From positions 1 through 49,098 of the forward strand of contig WYBW01000106.1 of NCBI GenBank assembly GCA_011525685.1: 49,098 nucleotides of DNA, in the 5' to 3' direction. The position numbers and the translations under genes were made by a program. Shown piece after piece: positions 40,506-49,058 of this stretch; the first letter of the stretch is position 1; every line of letters starts with the position of its first letter. Under the pieces are notes generated by a model, which did not search any database, was not told the DNA's origin, and was given only the letters and a program-made list of their open reading frames with translations. The DNA comes from Verrucomicrobiia bacterium (GTDB lineage Bacteria > Verrucomicrobiota > Verrucomicrobiia > Limisphaerales > JADLHS01).

Positions 40506-43289
40506 TCATCGCCGCACCAGCACCACCCAATCCTCGTTCGCCTCGGCCGGCGGCTGGCCGAGGTCCGCGACGCCTCCGCCCCGGACGCGCGTGACGCTGC
40601 CCGATTGCAGCGGCCCGCCCGCGCGGGGATTGTACCATAGAACCTTGAAAGTGCGGTTCGCGCCGGTGAGGTCCAGCGTGGTGGTGCCGCCGGAGGGCAG
40701 ATAAACCACGTACACCTGCCCGGGCTGGGCGAGGCAGAACTTCTCGTTCGCGTTGCCCGGGTTGCCAATCAGGGCGTTGGCATTGCTCATGTCCCAGAAG
40801 GGAATCCGGTGCGCGCGGAAAAAGTCCAGCGCAATCCGGCAATAATCCCATGAGCGGTCGCGACTGCGCCAGTCCTCGGCGGCGAGATCGTTCTCGGGCA
40901 GGCCGTAGCCGAAGTAGTATTCCACGCCCGCGCCGCCGGCCATGAGATTGCCCCACAGGGTCAGTTTGCGGATGTCGTGCAGGTCGTGCTTGACCTCCTT
41001 GCCGTCGCGCGTGCGATGGGCGTAACCCTGGTAGCCCGGATCGGGCGGCACGCCGAGATTCGCGTCGCCCTGTTCGTCGTTGGCGACGACCCACGGCCGG
41101 CCCGCCTTGGCGGAGTCCGTCACCCAGCGCAGTGTCCAGCGATGAACCTGATTCCAATGGCATTGCACCGAGGCGCCGGTGAGCAGCGAACCGTCGCCCA
41201 GCAGCGGCACGTAAACCCGCTCCTGCCAGTCGGGGTACGTGTGAATCACCAGATGGTGACGGTAAGGATCGTGGTCGTGGAAATACTTTGCCATCGCGCG
41301 CTGCTGTTCGGTGGTCTGGGTGTTTTCCTCGCCAAAATTCCAGTTGAGCGCGAGGTGATGCCCGAAACGGGCGATGAGTTCGCGGTAATACAGTTTCCGC
41401 TCGACGCCCAACGCGCCCGCGTCCAGCGCCTGGGCCGCGCCCGGCCCCTGCAAATCGTCGTTCTCGGTTTCCTGCGTCTTGAAGTGCAGGTACAGCCCGA
41501 GCCGTTGCGCGTGGGCGAAGACGACCTCCCACTGATCGAGTTTCGAGCAGTCGTAGTTCAACTTCGCGTCGCGCGCGACGAATGGCCAGACGTTGTCGCC
41601 GTCGCCGCCGGCGTTGTAGGTGAGGAACGAGAAGGCGTTGCAACCCTTGCCGGCGAGATAATTCAGCGCGCCGATGAGGCCCCGGCCCTTGTCGCCTTTC
41701 CAAGCGGGATCGCCCGGGCGCCAGTCACGGAGGTGTGGCGACCACGTTTTGAGGCCGGTGGGCGCGGCTTCCCCGGCGCGGGCGGGAGTACCGGCAGGCT
41801 TGTGAGCGCGCGTGCCATCGAACTCCTCGTACGCGAGCAGCGTTTCCGGGGCGTCCGCGCCCGCTTTGAGGAAGAACTCCTTCGTACCGGCGAACCGCAG
41901 ATGATGTTTGCCGACGTATTGCAGCCGGCCCCTGGCGCGGAAGTCGTTCCCGCGCTTGTCCGTGCGGCCCACGCGGAACGAACCCGTGCGGCCATCGAAG
42001 GGCGCGAGCTTCTCCACGGCCGCGTTGTCGTCCACCGCGGCGTGCGATCCCTGGACGAAGGAGACGGTGTAGGTCCAGCGGCCCGGTTTGTCCGGCGAAA
42101 GGTGCGCGCGCCATTTCGTGCCGGACTCGGCGGAGGTCTCGCCTGCGTTGCCGTCGGCGGCGAAGTAACCGGGCACGAGATAATCGGGCGACCCGGACTC
42201 GTGCCGGAAACGCACAGAGAAGCGGTAATCGGTGAAGGGATTTGGCGCGTTGTCGCGTTCGTGCGCGAACGGACCATCGAGCGTGAGCGTAACCTTGTGC
42301 CATTGCTTCAGCTCGCCGGTGATGCTGGCGGCGCCGCTGCCGTGCGGTTGGCGGGGTTGCACCAGCGGCGCGGGTCGCGCGGCGGCGGAGTCCTTGTCGA
42401 GATTCGCTTGAATCCACGCCGCGAGCGTGCTGCTGCCCTGGCCGTAACCCCCGGGCAGTTCACGAAGGTCGCGCGTCTGGATGGCGGGCGGTTCGCCCCA
42501 ATGTGATGGAAACGGCTTTGCTGCCGCGGCGACTTCGGGAAACGGTGGCGGCAACTGGCCGGACTTCACAATCGCCGCCGGGCCGGCGCCGAGGGGTTGG
42601 TATTCACGGCGGTTGACGAGGATGAACTTGTCGAACTCGAAGCCGTCCTCGCGCAGGCTGAACTGGACGATGTGTTCGCCGGACGCGGGGATGTCCAGAT
42701 AGATGGCGTGCGGCACGCCGCAGTGTTCCTGTTCGGTGCGTTGCTTGCTTTCCCAGCGCCAGGAGTCCTTGCCATCGCACCATTGCATCCGCTGGCCGCT
42801 GGCGGGCCATTGCCCGTTCAAGCCGACGTGCAACCCGTTGTCCTCCGTGCCGGTTGAGTAGGCACGCACCCAAACGTAGTAACGGCCCGGGCTGCCGAAG
42901 TGGATGCGGTAACTCAGGATGGCCGCCTTTCCCGGCTCGGGAAAAAAGTTCTCGCCATTGACAAGCGGATCGCCATGAGTGCGGCGGGTGTCGGGCAGGG
43001 CCTCGAGATACGCGCCGCCGCTCGCGCCACCAATGTGGGACGGGTCGCCATCCGGGGTGACGTCCGGGGTGACATCCCGCGTCGTCAGATGCCACGCGCG
43101 TTTGTCGGTCAGTGTCTGCTCGAAGAAATGCTCGGCCTCGACGGCGACCAAGCCATCGCGTTCCTGGAATACGAGGTCGGGGGCGGCCCGTGGCGGGGCC
43201 GGAGCCGCCGCGTGGAGCGCCGTTGGGGCCAGCGTCAGGCAAAGGCAGAACCCGAGCCGAAGGTGGAATTGAAATGAGGATGATTGCAT
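40506..43289 (-). CDS. Multidomain secreted DUF5060-type glycoside hydrolase
   Basis: 927 residues with a signal peptide (MQSSSFQFHLRLGFCLCLTLAPTALHAAA). Residues ~40-215 form a carbohydrate-binding-like beta domain (LVAVEAEHFFEQTL, GRYYVWVRAYSTGTEDNGLHVGLNG, GEHIVQFSLREDGFEFDKFIL). Residues ~325-420 are a DUF5060-like domain (HKVTLTLDGPFAHERD, GRWTYTVSFVQGS). The TIM barrel runs from about 510 to 800 with LHFKTQETEND, LALNWNFGEENTQTTEQ (Glu ~653) and PWVVANDEQGDANLG (Glu ~740) as candidate catalytic residues. Residues ~845-927 resemble the putative collagen-binding domain that closes many DUF4038 enzymes. A local duplication gives DVTPDVTPDG near residue 75. It lies eleven bases upstream of the dehydrogenase start, so it heads the acid-sugar cassette. 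Confidence 0.85.
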   Translation of the reverse strand: MQSSSFQFHLRLGFCLCLTLAPTALHAAAPAPPRAAPDLVFQERDGLVAVEAEHFFEQTLTDKRAWHLTTRDVTPDVTPDGDPSHIGGASGGAYLEALPDTRRTHGDPLVNGENFFPEPGKAAILSYRIHFGSPGRYYVWVRAYSTGTEDNGLHVGLNGQWPASGQRMQWCDGKDSWRWESKQRTEQEHCGVPHAIYLDIPASGEHIVQFSLREDGFEFDKFILVNRREYQPLGAGPAAIVKSGQLPPPFPEVAAAAKPFPSHWGEPPAIQTRDLRELPGGYGQGSSTLAAWIQANLDKDSAAARPAPLVQPRQPHGSGAASITGELKQWHKVTLTLDGPFAHERDNAPNPFTDYRFSVRFRHESGSPDYLVPGYFAADGNAGETSAESGTKWRAHLSPDKPGRWTYTVSFVQGSHAAVDDNAAVEKLAPFDGRTGSFRVGRTDKRGNDFRARGRLQYVGKHHLRFAGTKEFFLKAGADAPETLLAYEEFDGTRAHKPAGTPARAGEAAPTGLKTWSPHLRDWRPGDPAWKGDKGRGLIGALNYLAGKGCNAFSFLTYNAGGDGDNVWPFVARDAKLNYDCSKLDQWEVVFAHAQRLGLYLHFKTQETENDDLQGPGAAQALDAGALGVERKLYYRELIARFGHHLALNWNFGEENTQTTEQQRAMAKYFHDHDPYRHHLVIHTYPDWQERVYVPLLGDGSLLTGASVQCHWNQVHRWTLRWVTDSAKAGRPWVVANDEQGDANLGVPPDPGYQGYAHRTRDGKEVKHDLHDIRKLTLWGNLMAGGAGVEYYFGYGLPENDLAAEDWRSRDRSWDYCRIALDFFRAHRIPFWDMSNANALIGNPGNANEKFCLAQPGQVYVVYLPSGGTTTLDLTGANRTFKVLWYNPRAGGPLQSGSVTRVRGGGVADLGQPPAEANEDWVVLVRR

Positions 43290-43350
43290 GAGTTAAGGTC
43301 GCTTTAAGGATTTGTGCCGCCGCCAGAGTCCCTTCCTTCGGTCTGGAATC

Positions 43351-43365
43351 GTGAACCCGGTTCAC
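43351..43365. promoter_or_regulatory. 15-bp perfect palindrome, candidate operator
   Basis: GTGAACC-C-GGTTCAC is a perfect odd-centred palindrome 62 bases upstream of the glycosidase start at 43289, in a gene-free gap. Its size and symmetry fit a dimeric regulator such as a LacI-, GntR- or XylR-type protein. The XylR-type gene at 47559 is the only regulator in the window; the link is inference. Confidence 0.4.
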
Positions 43366-43368
43366 TGA

Positions 43369-43399
43369 CGGCAGCCGGAGATTACTCAACCGGCTGCCG
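43369..43399 (-). terminator. Hairpin downstream of the PA14-like gene
   Basis: CGGCAGCCGG (43369-43378) and CCGGCTGCCG (43390-43399) form a perfect 10-bp stem with an 11-base loop, starting 20 bases after the stop at 43419. No U-run follows on the minus strand. It could be a terminator, an attenuating structure or a processing site separating the two genes. Confidence 0.45.
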
Positions 43400-43418
43400 C
43401 CAGACAGTATGAAACCAC

Positions 43419-46376
43419 CTATTGTTTCACCCTGAAAAATCTCGCCCCGGTGGCCGGGCGCGTTTGGGGATTGGCCTGACTGGCGGAGGGCGTCCAGGTT
43501 CCGGGCTCAAGCGAGGAGTTTTCCTCCAAAACACCCTCGCCCGTCCACGAGATGGTGATGTGGCCCGCGGCGGCGGGGCCGATGGTGAGCCGCGGTGGCA
43601 GCACCCAGTTCACCGCGGCATCAAACATGGCCCAGGCGTTGTCATTCCAATTGACCACCATGCCCGGTCCGGCGATGGGGAACTGGACCCGGCGCGCCGG
43701 ATGGATGTAACCCTGCGTCCCCTCCGTGCCGGTGTTGAAACCAAAGACCGCCGGCATGCCATCGAGCGAGGTGCCGACCATGCCGAACGCGGTTTCGGGA
43801 ATGCCGGTCGCGGTGTGGAACTGGCCGTTGGCGCCGACGGACAACAGCCGGTTCGTGCCGGTCAGCCCGGCGGCGAATGGCGAGGCGGGATTGGTGATAA
43901 TGACGGAGGCGTAGTTGGCGTTCATGCCTGTTTGGGTGCCCCCACTGCCGAACCGCCAGTCCGCCACGTTGCCCTGCTCGACATTGATCACCGGAACCGG
44001 CAGGCGGTTGTCGCGCATGTAATTGATGTAAGGCCGGGAACCACCGGAAGCGACAGCTTCGGAGTTCCAGATCAGTTTGAACTGCGAAAAGAACTCCGGC
44101 GTGAGGTTGTTGGCCGCCGACACGGTGCCCTCCGGGAGATTGGAAACATCCAGGCCGAACTTGGAGGCGAGTCGCTGCGAAATCAGAGTGTCGCCCGCGC
44201 TCAATCCCACCACCAGGGCCTTGAGTCCGGTCTGCGTTTGGAAATTCCACGCACCGACCGCGCCGGCATACTCGACGGACACGTTGACGACCTTGGCCGC
44301 CGGCCAGCCCTGGGTGTTCGTGTAGGACAAGGTGGTTTGGTTGCCGGCAGTGGCGGTGGAGAAGGGGACGGTCGCGCCGTCCACTTTCAACACCGGCACC
44401 GTGGCGCCCAGGTTGAAGAGGACCACCTGAATCGGCGCATTCAACGGCACGCCGCTGCTGCCAATCGCCGGGCTGACCGAAGTGACGTAGGGCCGCGTGG
44501 GAACCGTCAGCGCCTGATACGCCTTGGCGGCGCCGGGAACGGTGGAATCATTCACCAACGTGCGATTGGCGAAGTTGACGGGATCGGCCATGTAGAACTC
44601 AACCTGGCAATCGCTGGCCCCGAACATTGTCTGCACGATGCGGAAGCCATAGAGGCCCGCCTCCTGCACGTAGAGGAAATTCTCGCGATTGGCGTTGCCC
44701 GCGTTGGAGTCGAACCACACCGGCGCTTCGCGGAAGATGTCGCGGGGATCGTTGCGATGAACGGCAATCTGCACCGCATCATAAGCGCGCGCGCCGATCC
44801 GGACCAGGCCCTGCGGCAGTTCGATCCAGGCCAGTTCCTCCCAAGCGAAGGCGTTGATGTTTTCCGCGACGGCGTAAGTGGCGTCATTCCATCCCGGCAA
44901 TCCCGGATAGCGCGAGTTGGGGTAACCGTTGGCGGACTCGAAGAAGTAGCCATTGCCCTCCACGGGGTCGTTGGGCGGGGTGGCGCTGATGCTGTAATTG
45001 ATGACACCGGGGTTCACGAACGTGCCGTCCGCGTTCACCGTGTTCGGGTTGGACGGAGCCGGATGGTCCGGAGTCTGGACCAGGTTCACATACGGCGCGG
45101 GTGGGTTTCGCGTGAAGTCAATCAACTCGTCGCGCAACTGGGCGTTCGCCCGGCCGATGGAGGCGTTGAACGCCTGGTTGGCGCGGGCGACATGCACCTT
45201 GCCGGCAAAGCCGCGCTTCGTGGCGTCGCCGGACCCCAGCGGATACGCATAACTGGCCGGCACGGGGAAGAAGTTGCCCACCGTGAAACTCCACGAGTTC
45301 GTGACGCTCCTGGGGGTGCTGTCCTGATAAACCAGCGTGACGGTGTGGACGGAATTCGGCGAGAGCAGGTTCGTCACCGAACCGGTCAGGGTGGTCAAAC
45401 CGCCGCTCTTGGACACAGTGGCGGACACGGGAGAGTTGTCCACCGCCAGAGCGATACCGTCGGTGTTGACCGTGGTGCCGGCGTCCTTGATCTGGGCCAG
45501 CAACTCCGGCAGCGGACTCACGCCCGTGGCGCCGGGGTAAGGCTGGAGGTAACTCACGTAGGCTGAGGTGGCGGAGATGGGCAGGCTGGCGGGCGGATGA
45601 CAGACCAGGCCGACGCCGGCAGACAACCAGCTCGGGTCGTTGACCAGCACGTTAACCGGGGTGCCGAAGTAATCCTCGGTGGAATAAAACTCCAATGTGC
45701 CGCCGCCGCCTCCCTGGCCGTACACGATGCGAATCGGATACACCCCGGCGCTGGGGACGGAGAGGGTGAACGTGCTGTTGGCCGGGCCGCGACTGCCATC
45801 GAACACCGCGCCCGCCGGTTGCACCGCCGTGAAATCGAGCGGATTCGCGCCGTTCCCAATCGTCAGACGGACCGAGTCGTCGCTGCGCAGTGTCAGGGTG
45901 ACGTTGCCCGCCGGCAGTTCGAGGAAGCCGATCAGCTCCGCGACGATGTTCGAGTTGTTGTAATTGGGCGAGGGGGTCATGTCGTCCAAATCCACGCCGG
46001 GAAAAGGCTCGTTCATGAAACCCACGCCGCCAAAGTCCGGATTGATGCGGGAGACGTCAAAGTCCACGACCTCCCTGAAGTAGTAACCACCCGCCGGTCC
46101 CGGCGTGGCGATCCCGGGTCCGAAATCGCCCTTCAACTGGCGCTCCACGTTGGCGATGCTGTTTTGTTCGCCGGGCGTGCGCGCGGTCGTGATCTGATGG
46201 GTGCGAATCGCAAAGGCGTTCGTGCTGGGGTCATAGGATCCCGGAGGCGCTTTGAGTTCCGGGGGGATGACGGTTTGGGCCGAAGCCACCGACGCGGCGC
46301 TGAGGAGCAGCGCCGCTGACCATGCGGCCAGGCGGAACTGGCCGTGAACGGAGCGGGAGTCAGGTTTTCGGTTCAT
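43419..46376 (-). CDS. Large secreted protein with PA14-like domain and shared C-terminal domain
   Basis: 985 residues from ATG 46376, chosen for the signal peptide (FRLAAWSAALLLSAASVASAQ after a basic start); the 61 open codons upstream overlap the pseudopilin gene. Residues ~130-260 resemble a PA14-type domain (VVAELIGFLELPAGNVTLTL, RSDDSVRLTIGNGANP, GVYPIRIVYGQGGGGGTLEF). Similar RIGARAYDAVQIAVHR and GLYGFRIVQTMFGASDCQVEFY around residues 530-590 suggest a second copy. Ig-like stretches (SVSPAIGSSGVPLNAPIQVV, VSPLPELLAQIKDAGT) lie between. The last ~50 residues (ITISWTGEGVLEENSSLEPG...RFFRVKQ) match the C-terminal domain of the protein at 599-3025. PA14 domains commonly bind carbohydrate. 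It is flanked by a pseudopilin and a glycosidase on the same strand. Function unknown; exported. Confidence 0.8.
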   Translation of the reverse strand: MNRKPDSRSVHGQFRLAAWSAALLLSAASVASAQTVIPPELKAPPGSYDPSTNAFAIRTHQITTARTPGEQNSIANVERQLKGDFGPGIATPGPAGGYYFREVVDFDVSRINPDFGGVGFMNEPFPGVDLDDMTPSPNYNNSNIVAELIGFLELPAGNVTLTLRSDDSVRLTIGNGANPLDFTAVQPAGAVFDGSRGPANSTFTLSVPSAGVYPIRIVYGQGGGGGTLEFYSTEDYFGTPVNVLVNDPSWLSAGVGLVCHPPASLPISATSAYVSYLQPYPGATGVSPLPELLAQIKDAGTTVNTDGIALAVDNSPVSATVSKSGGLTTLTGSVTNLLSPNSVHTVTLVYQDSTPRSVTNSWSFTVGNFFPVPASYAYPLGSGDATKRGFAGKVHVARANQAFNASIGRANAQLRDELIDFTRNPPAPYVNLVQTPDHPAPSNPNTVNADGTFVNPGVINYSISATPPNDPVEGNGYFFESANGYPNSRYPGLPGWNDATYAVAENINAFAWEELAWIELPQGLVRIGARAYDAVQIAVHRNDPRDIFREAPVWFDSNAGNANRENFLYVQEAGLYGFRIVQTMFGASDCQVEFYMADPVNFANRTLVNDSTVPGAAKAYQALTVPTRPYVTSVSPAIGSSGVPLNAPIQVVLFNLGATVPVLKVDGATVPFSTATAGNQTTLSYTNTQGWPAAKVVNVSVEYAGAVGAWNFQTQTGLKALVVGLSAGDTLISQRLASKFGLDVSNLPEGTVSAANNLTPEFFSQFKLIWNSEAVASGGSRPYINYMRDNRLPVPVINVEQGNVADWRFGSGGTQTGMNANYASVIITNPASPFAAGLTGTNRLLSVGANGQFHTATGIPETAFGMVGTSLDGMPAVFGFNTGTEGTQGYIHPARRVQFPIAGPGMVVNWNDNAWAMFDAAVNWVLPPRLTIGPAAAGHITISWTGEGVLEENSSLEPGTWTPSASQANPQTRPATGARFFRVKQ

Positions 46377-46447
46377 GAGTGCTTGGGGTTTGGGGTTGGG
46401 ATTTGGTGAAGCGGGAAATTCCTGGCCGGGTCGGTTTTGTCGGGCGC

Positions 46448-47296
46448 TCATCGGGTGGTGGCGCGCTGGGCCAGCCAGCTTGCGTCCGATTTGTTGGCCG
46501 CCGGATGGCTGTTCACGGGCGGAGGCGACACGCTCAACTCGAGCACTTTGTCGCGCCATTTCTTGATCTCCGAGTGGCCGTCGGCAAACGACATGCCGGA
46601 GGCGGCGTTATGATACACGGCCGGCAGGTTGCCCACCCGCCACAGGTTCGGATTGGACGGATCCGAGCCATCCGGGCGCAGGACGAAATTGCCGTCGTTC
46701 ATGATCACCAGGTTCTCCTCGATGAAGGCGATGATCTGGACGGCTTTCTTGAGGTTGCCGAGCTTCTTGGTCTGCTGGTAGGGACCGTCCGCGGCGAGCC
46801 AGGTGGTCGCGCCCGTCTCCACATCATAACCGAGGTTGCCGTTCAGCGCGTAGGAGCGGACGTTGACCGACTTGTCGCCGGCGCATTTATAGGAGGACGT
46901 GCTCCTGCCCATGTACGGCCCGAGCGTCCCCTGGAGGATCAAGCTCGTGTTGGTTCGCTGGTTGGGAATGTCCATCCGCCCGGCGACCCAGTTCTCCGTG
47001 GGGCGCGAACCAGTGGCGTCGTTGCCAAAATTGTTGGCCAGCTTGTCCTCGTTGTCGCCCGCGTAGAGCATCCAGGCCAGCGTCAGTTGTTTGGTGTTGT
47101 TGAGGCAGTGCGTGGCATGGCCCTTGGCCTTGGCCCGGCTCAAGGCCGGCAACAACATGGCGGCCAGGATGGCGATGATGGCAATGACCACCAGCAACTC
47201 GATCAACGTAAAACCGCCCGCGGTGGGCGGCGTGCCACGCCTCGGACTTGGATTCACCGTCCCGGGCGAGTGGCGCGTGCGCCAATACTGTTGCAT
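46448..47296 (-). CDS. Type II secretion-like pseudopilin with H-X9-DG motif
   Basis: 282 residues from ATG 47296. The leader is long (28 residues, [20 protein letters not shown]...) and ends G-G before [20 protein letters not shown]; prepilin peptidase should cut before Phe29, with Glu33 at mature position 5. [21 protein letters not shown] is a family block. [20 protein letters not shown] contains H-X9-DG. It is related to the pseudopilin at 4263-5096. It is the first gene of the minus-strand run that continues with the PA14-like protein 71 bases away, and it diverges from the regulator at 47559. Many members of this family accompany polysaccharide-utilisation genes in the phylum, but their role is not settled. 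Confidence 0.9.
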   Translation of the reverse strand: MQQYWRTRHSPGTVNPSPRRGTPPTAGGFTLIELLVVIAIIAILAAMLLPALSRAKAKGHATHCLNNTKQLTLAWMLYAGDNEDKLANNFGNDATGSRPTENWVAGRMDIPNQRTNTSLILQGTLGPYMGRSTSSYKCAGDKSVNVRSYALNGNLGYDVETGATTWLAADGPYQQTKKLGNLKKAVQIIAFIEENLVIMNDGNFVLRPDGSDPSNPNLWRVGNLPAVYHNAASGMSFADGHSEIKKWRDKVLELSVSPPPVNSHPAANKSDASWLAQRATTR

Positions 47297-47558
47297 GGTC
47301 CTACTGAAATCGGTTTACCCGCCCGCCGTCCATGAGCTTTCCCGTATTTCTCTTGCGCTTTTTCGGACGGGCGGAGGGAAGTCCGCGGGTGCGCATGGCT
47401 CCGATGTTTCCACGAGCAGGATTTGAATGAATCCGGGCTTGATTGGCATTGACGAACCGCTCCCGGCTCATAGTGTTGCGCTGTCCACACCAGCCGTGAA
47501 GCGGTGGGCCTGGTTCGCCTGTGACTGTTTGCGCGCCAATTTTCAGTTTGAACCCGCA

Positions 47559-48728
47559 ATGAGAGCCGAGGTGAAGTTCACCCCCGCCCGGCCGGCCGTG
47601 GCGTTGCTGATCGAAACTTCCAACTGCTTCGGCAGGGAGGTGTTGCAGGGCATCCGCGCCTTCATGGGCGAGGGCCGGGGTTGGGCGGTGCATCTGACTG
47701 AAAGCGGCCGGGGCAACGAGCCTCCGCCCTGGCTGGCCCGCTGGCGGGGACACGGCATCATCGCGCGCATCGAGAATGAGGCCATCGCGCGCGGCGTGCG
47801 CGCGCTGAAGTTGCCGGTCGTCAACGTCAGCGCCGCCGGGGCCGGCACCGAGTTCCCCACCGTGATCAGTGACAGCCAGGCCATCGCCCGCCTCGCCGCG
47901 GAGCACCTGCTGGAGCGCGGCTTCCAGCACTTTGCCTACTGCGGAGACGGACGATTCAGTTGGTCGGCCGTTCATGGAAAAAACTTCGCCGCGTACCTGG
48001 AGTCGCGCGGCCACGCCTGCTCCTGGTTTGAATCGGCAGCGCAGGATTTTGCGGATTGGGAACTGGAACGACGCAAACTCGGCGAGTGGCTGGCCGCGCT
48101 GCCCAGACCGGTCGGCGTCATGGCCTGCTACGACATCCGCGGCCAGCAGGTGCTGGAAGTGTGCCGCGAGTTGGGCATCTACGTGCCGGACGAGGTGGCC
48201 GTGATCGGCCAGCACAACGACGAGTTGTTGTGCGAACTGTGCGATCCGCCCCTCTCCAGCGTCATGCCCAACGCGCGTCGCGTGGGTTACGAGGCGGCGG
48301 CGCTGCTCCAGCGCGGCATGTCGGGAGAAACGCTGCCGCTCCGCACCCTCCTCATTGAACCGGTCGGGGTCATGACCCGCCAATCCACCGACGTCGTGGC
48401 AGTGCATGATTCACAGGTGGCCGCGGCGGTGCGTTACATCCGCGGCCATGCCTGCGAAGCGATTACCGTGAGCGACGTGCTGCGGGCCGTGCCCATGTCC
48501 CGGACCATTCTGGAACGGCGCTTCAAGCAACTGCTCGGCCGCACACCCCATCAGCAAATCTTGCGCGAGCGCCTCGAACGCGTCAAAACCATGCTGACGA
48601 CCACCGATCTGACGCTCGAAGCCATCGCCGACCGGACGGGCTTTGAACATCCGGAGTATCTGAGCGTGGCTTTCAAACGCCAGACCGGCCAGTCGCCCAG
48701 CGCCTACCGCGCCCGACACCGCACCTGA
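47559..48728 (+). CDS. XylR-type transcriptional regulator (LacI-like sensor plus AraC HTH)
   Basis: 389 residues from ATG 47559, close to the ~390 usual for XylR and placing the first strand (RPAVALLIETSNCFGREVLQG) near the N-terminus. An ATG at 47427 has AGGA five bases upstream and would add 44 unfamiliar residues; it remains possible. Residues ~10-270 are a periplasmic-binding-protein fold sensor (VISDSQAIARLAAEHLLERG, GVMACYDIRGQQVLEVCREL, VAVIGQHNDELLCELCDPPL). Residues ~290-387 are an AraC helix-turn-helix pair (VSDVLRAVPMSRTILERRFK, LTLEAIADRTGFEHPEYLSV, FKRQTGQSPSAYR). It presumably senses a sugar and controls the divergent minus-strand genes; the palindrome at 43351 is one candidate site. 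Confidence 0.93.
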   Translation: MRAEVKFTPARPAVALLIETSNCFGREVLQGIRAFMGEGRGWAVHLTESGRGNEPPPWLARWRGHGIIARIENEAIARGVRALKLPVVNVSAAGAGTEFPTVISDSQAIARLAAEHLLERGFQHFAYCGDGRFSWSAVHGKNFAAYLESRGHACSWFESAAQDFADWELERRKLGEWLAALPRPVGVMACYDIRGQQVLEVCRELGIYVPDEVAVIGQHNDELLCELCDPPLSSVMPNARRVGYEAAALLQRGMSGETLPLRTLLIEPVGVMTRQSTDVVAVHDSQVAAAVRYIRGHACEAITVSDVLRAVPMSRTILERRFKQLLGRTPHQQILRERLERVKTMLTTTDLTLEAIADRTGFEHPEYLSVAFKRQTGQSPSAYRARHRT

Positions 48729-48775
48729 ATCGCGGGCGAGGTCAAACCAAGGATTCCCTTCTCAGCAAAGCGCGC

Positions 48776-48840
48776 GGAGCGGCGGCATACTTGTCGCCGA
48801 TGGAAGGAAGAGCGTTTCGGCGGCTGGTCAGCCGCCGCGC
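48776..48840. repeat. Family I palindromic element, intergenic copy
   Basis: It starts GGAGCGGCGGCATACTTGTC and ends with the right-hand hairpin GGCGGCTGGTCAGCCGCC (48819-48836, perfect 7-bp stem around GGTC). The left hairpin GGCGGCA/TGTCGCC has one G-T pair. The layout and length match the copy in the DUF1537 gene at 37640. Confidence 0.85.
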
Positions 48841-48977
48841 GTGCGCCTGAGAAGGCGAGCCTATGGAGCGGTGGAAGTCCGCGCCTGTGTGGCAAGGAGC
48901 CGTGCGGTATTGTACCGCAACTGCATCGCCGCGAGGCGAGGCGGAAGCCGCCAATGCCGCAGAAGAGGTCTATGAAG

Positions 48978-49058
48978 CGTAGGACAGGCGTCGCGCCTGT
49001 CTCCATATTTTCAACGCACGCGGCTTGATTAGAGACAGGCGGGACGCGCTGTCCTACG
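48978..49058. repeat. Long palindrome of the CGTAGGACAGG type
   Basis: CGTAGGACAGGCGTCGCGCC (48978 on) is mirrored by GACAGGCGGGACGCGCTGTC then CTACG (to 49058), imperfectly. The left arm itself contains GACAGGCG/CGCCTGTC around TCG (48983-49001). It is probably a dispersed non-coding element. Confidence 0.75.

Noticed and set aside
43422..45566. Plus-strand open frame of about 714 codons
   Set aside because: Antisense to the PA14-like gene and of shadow composition.
47449..47476. TTGACG...TAGTGT as a promoter for the XylR-type gene
   Set aside because: The -10 matches only three of six consensus positions at 16-base spacing; too weak to list as a feature, though it would suit the start at 47559.
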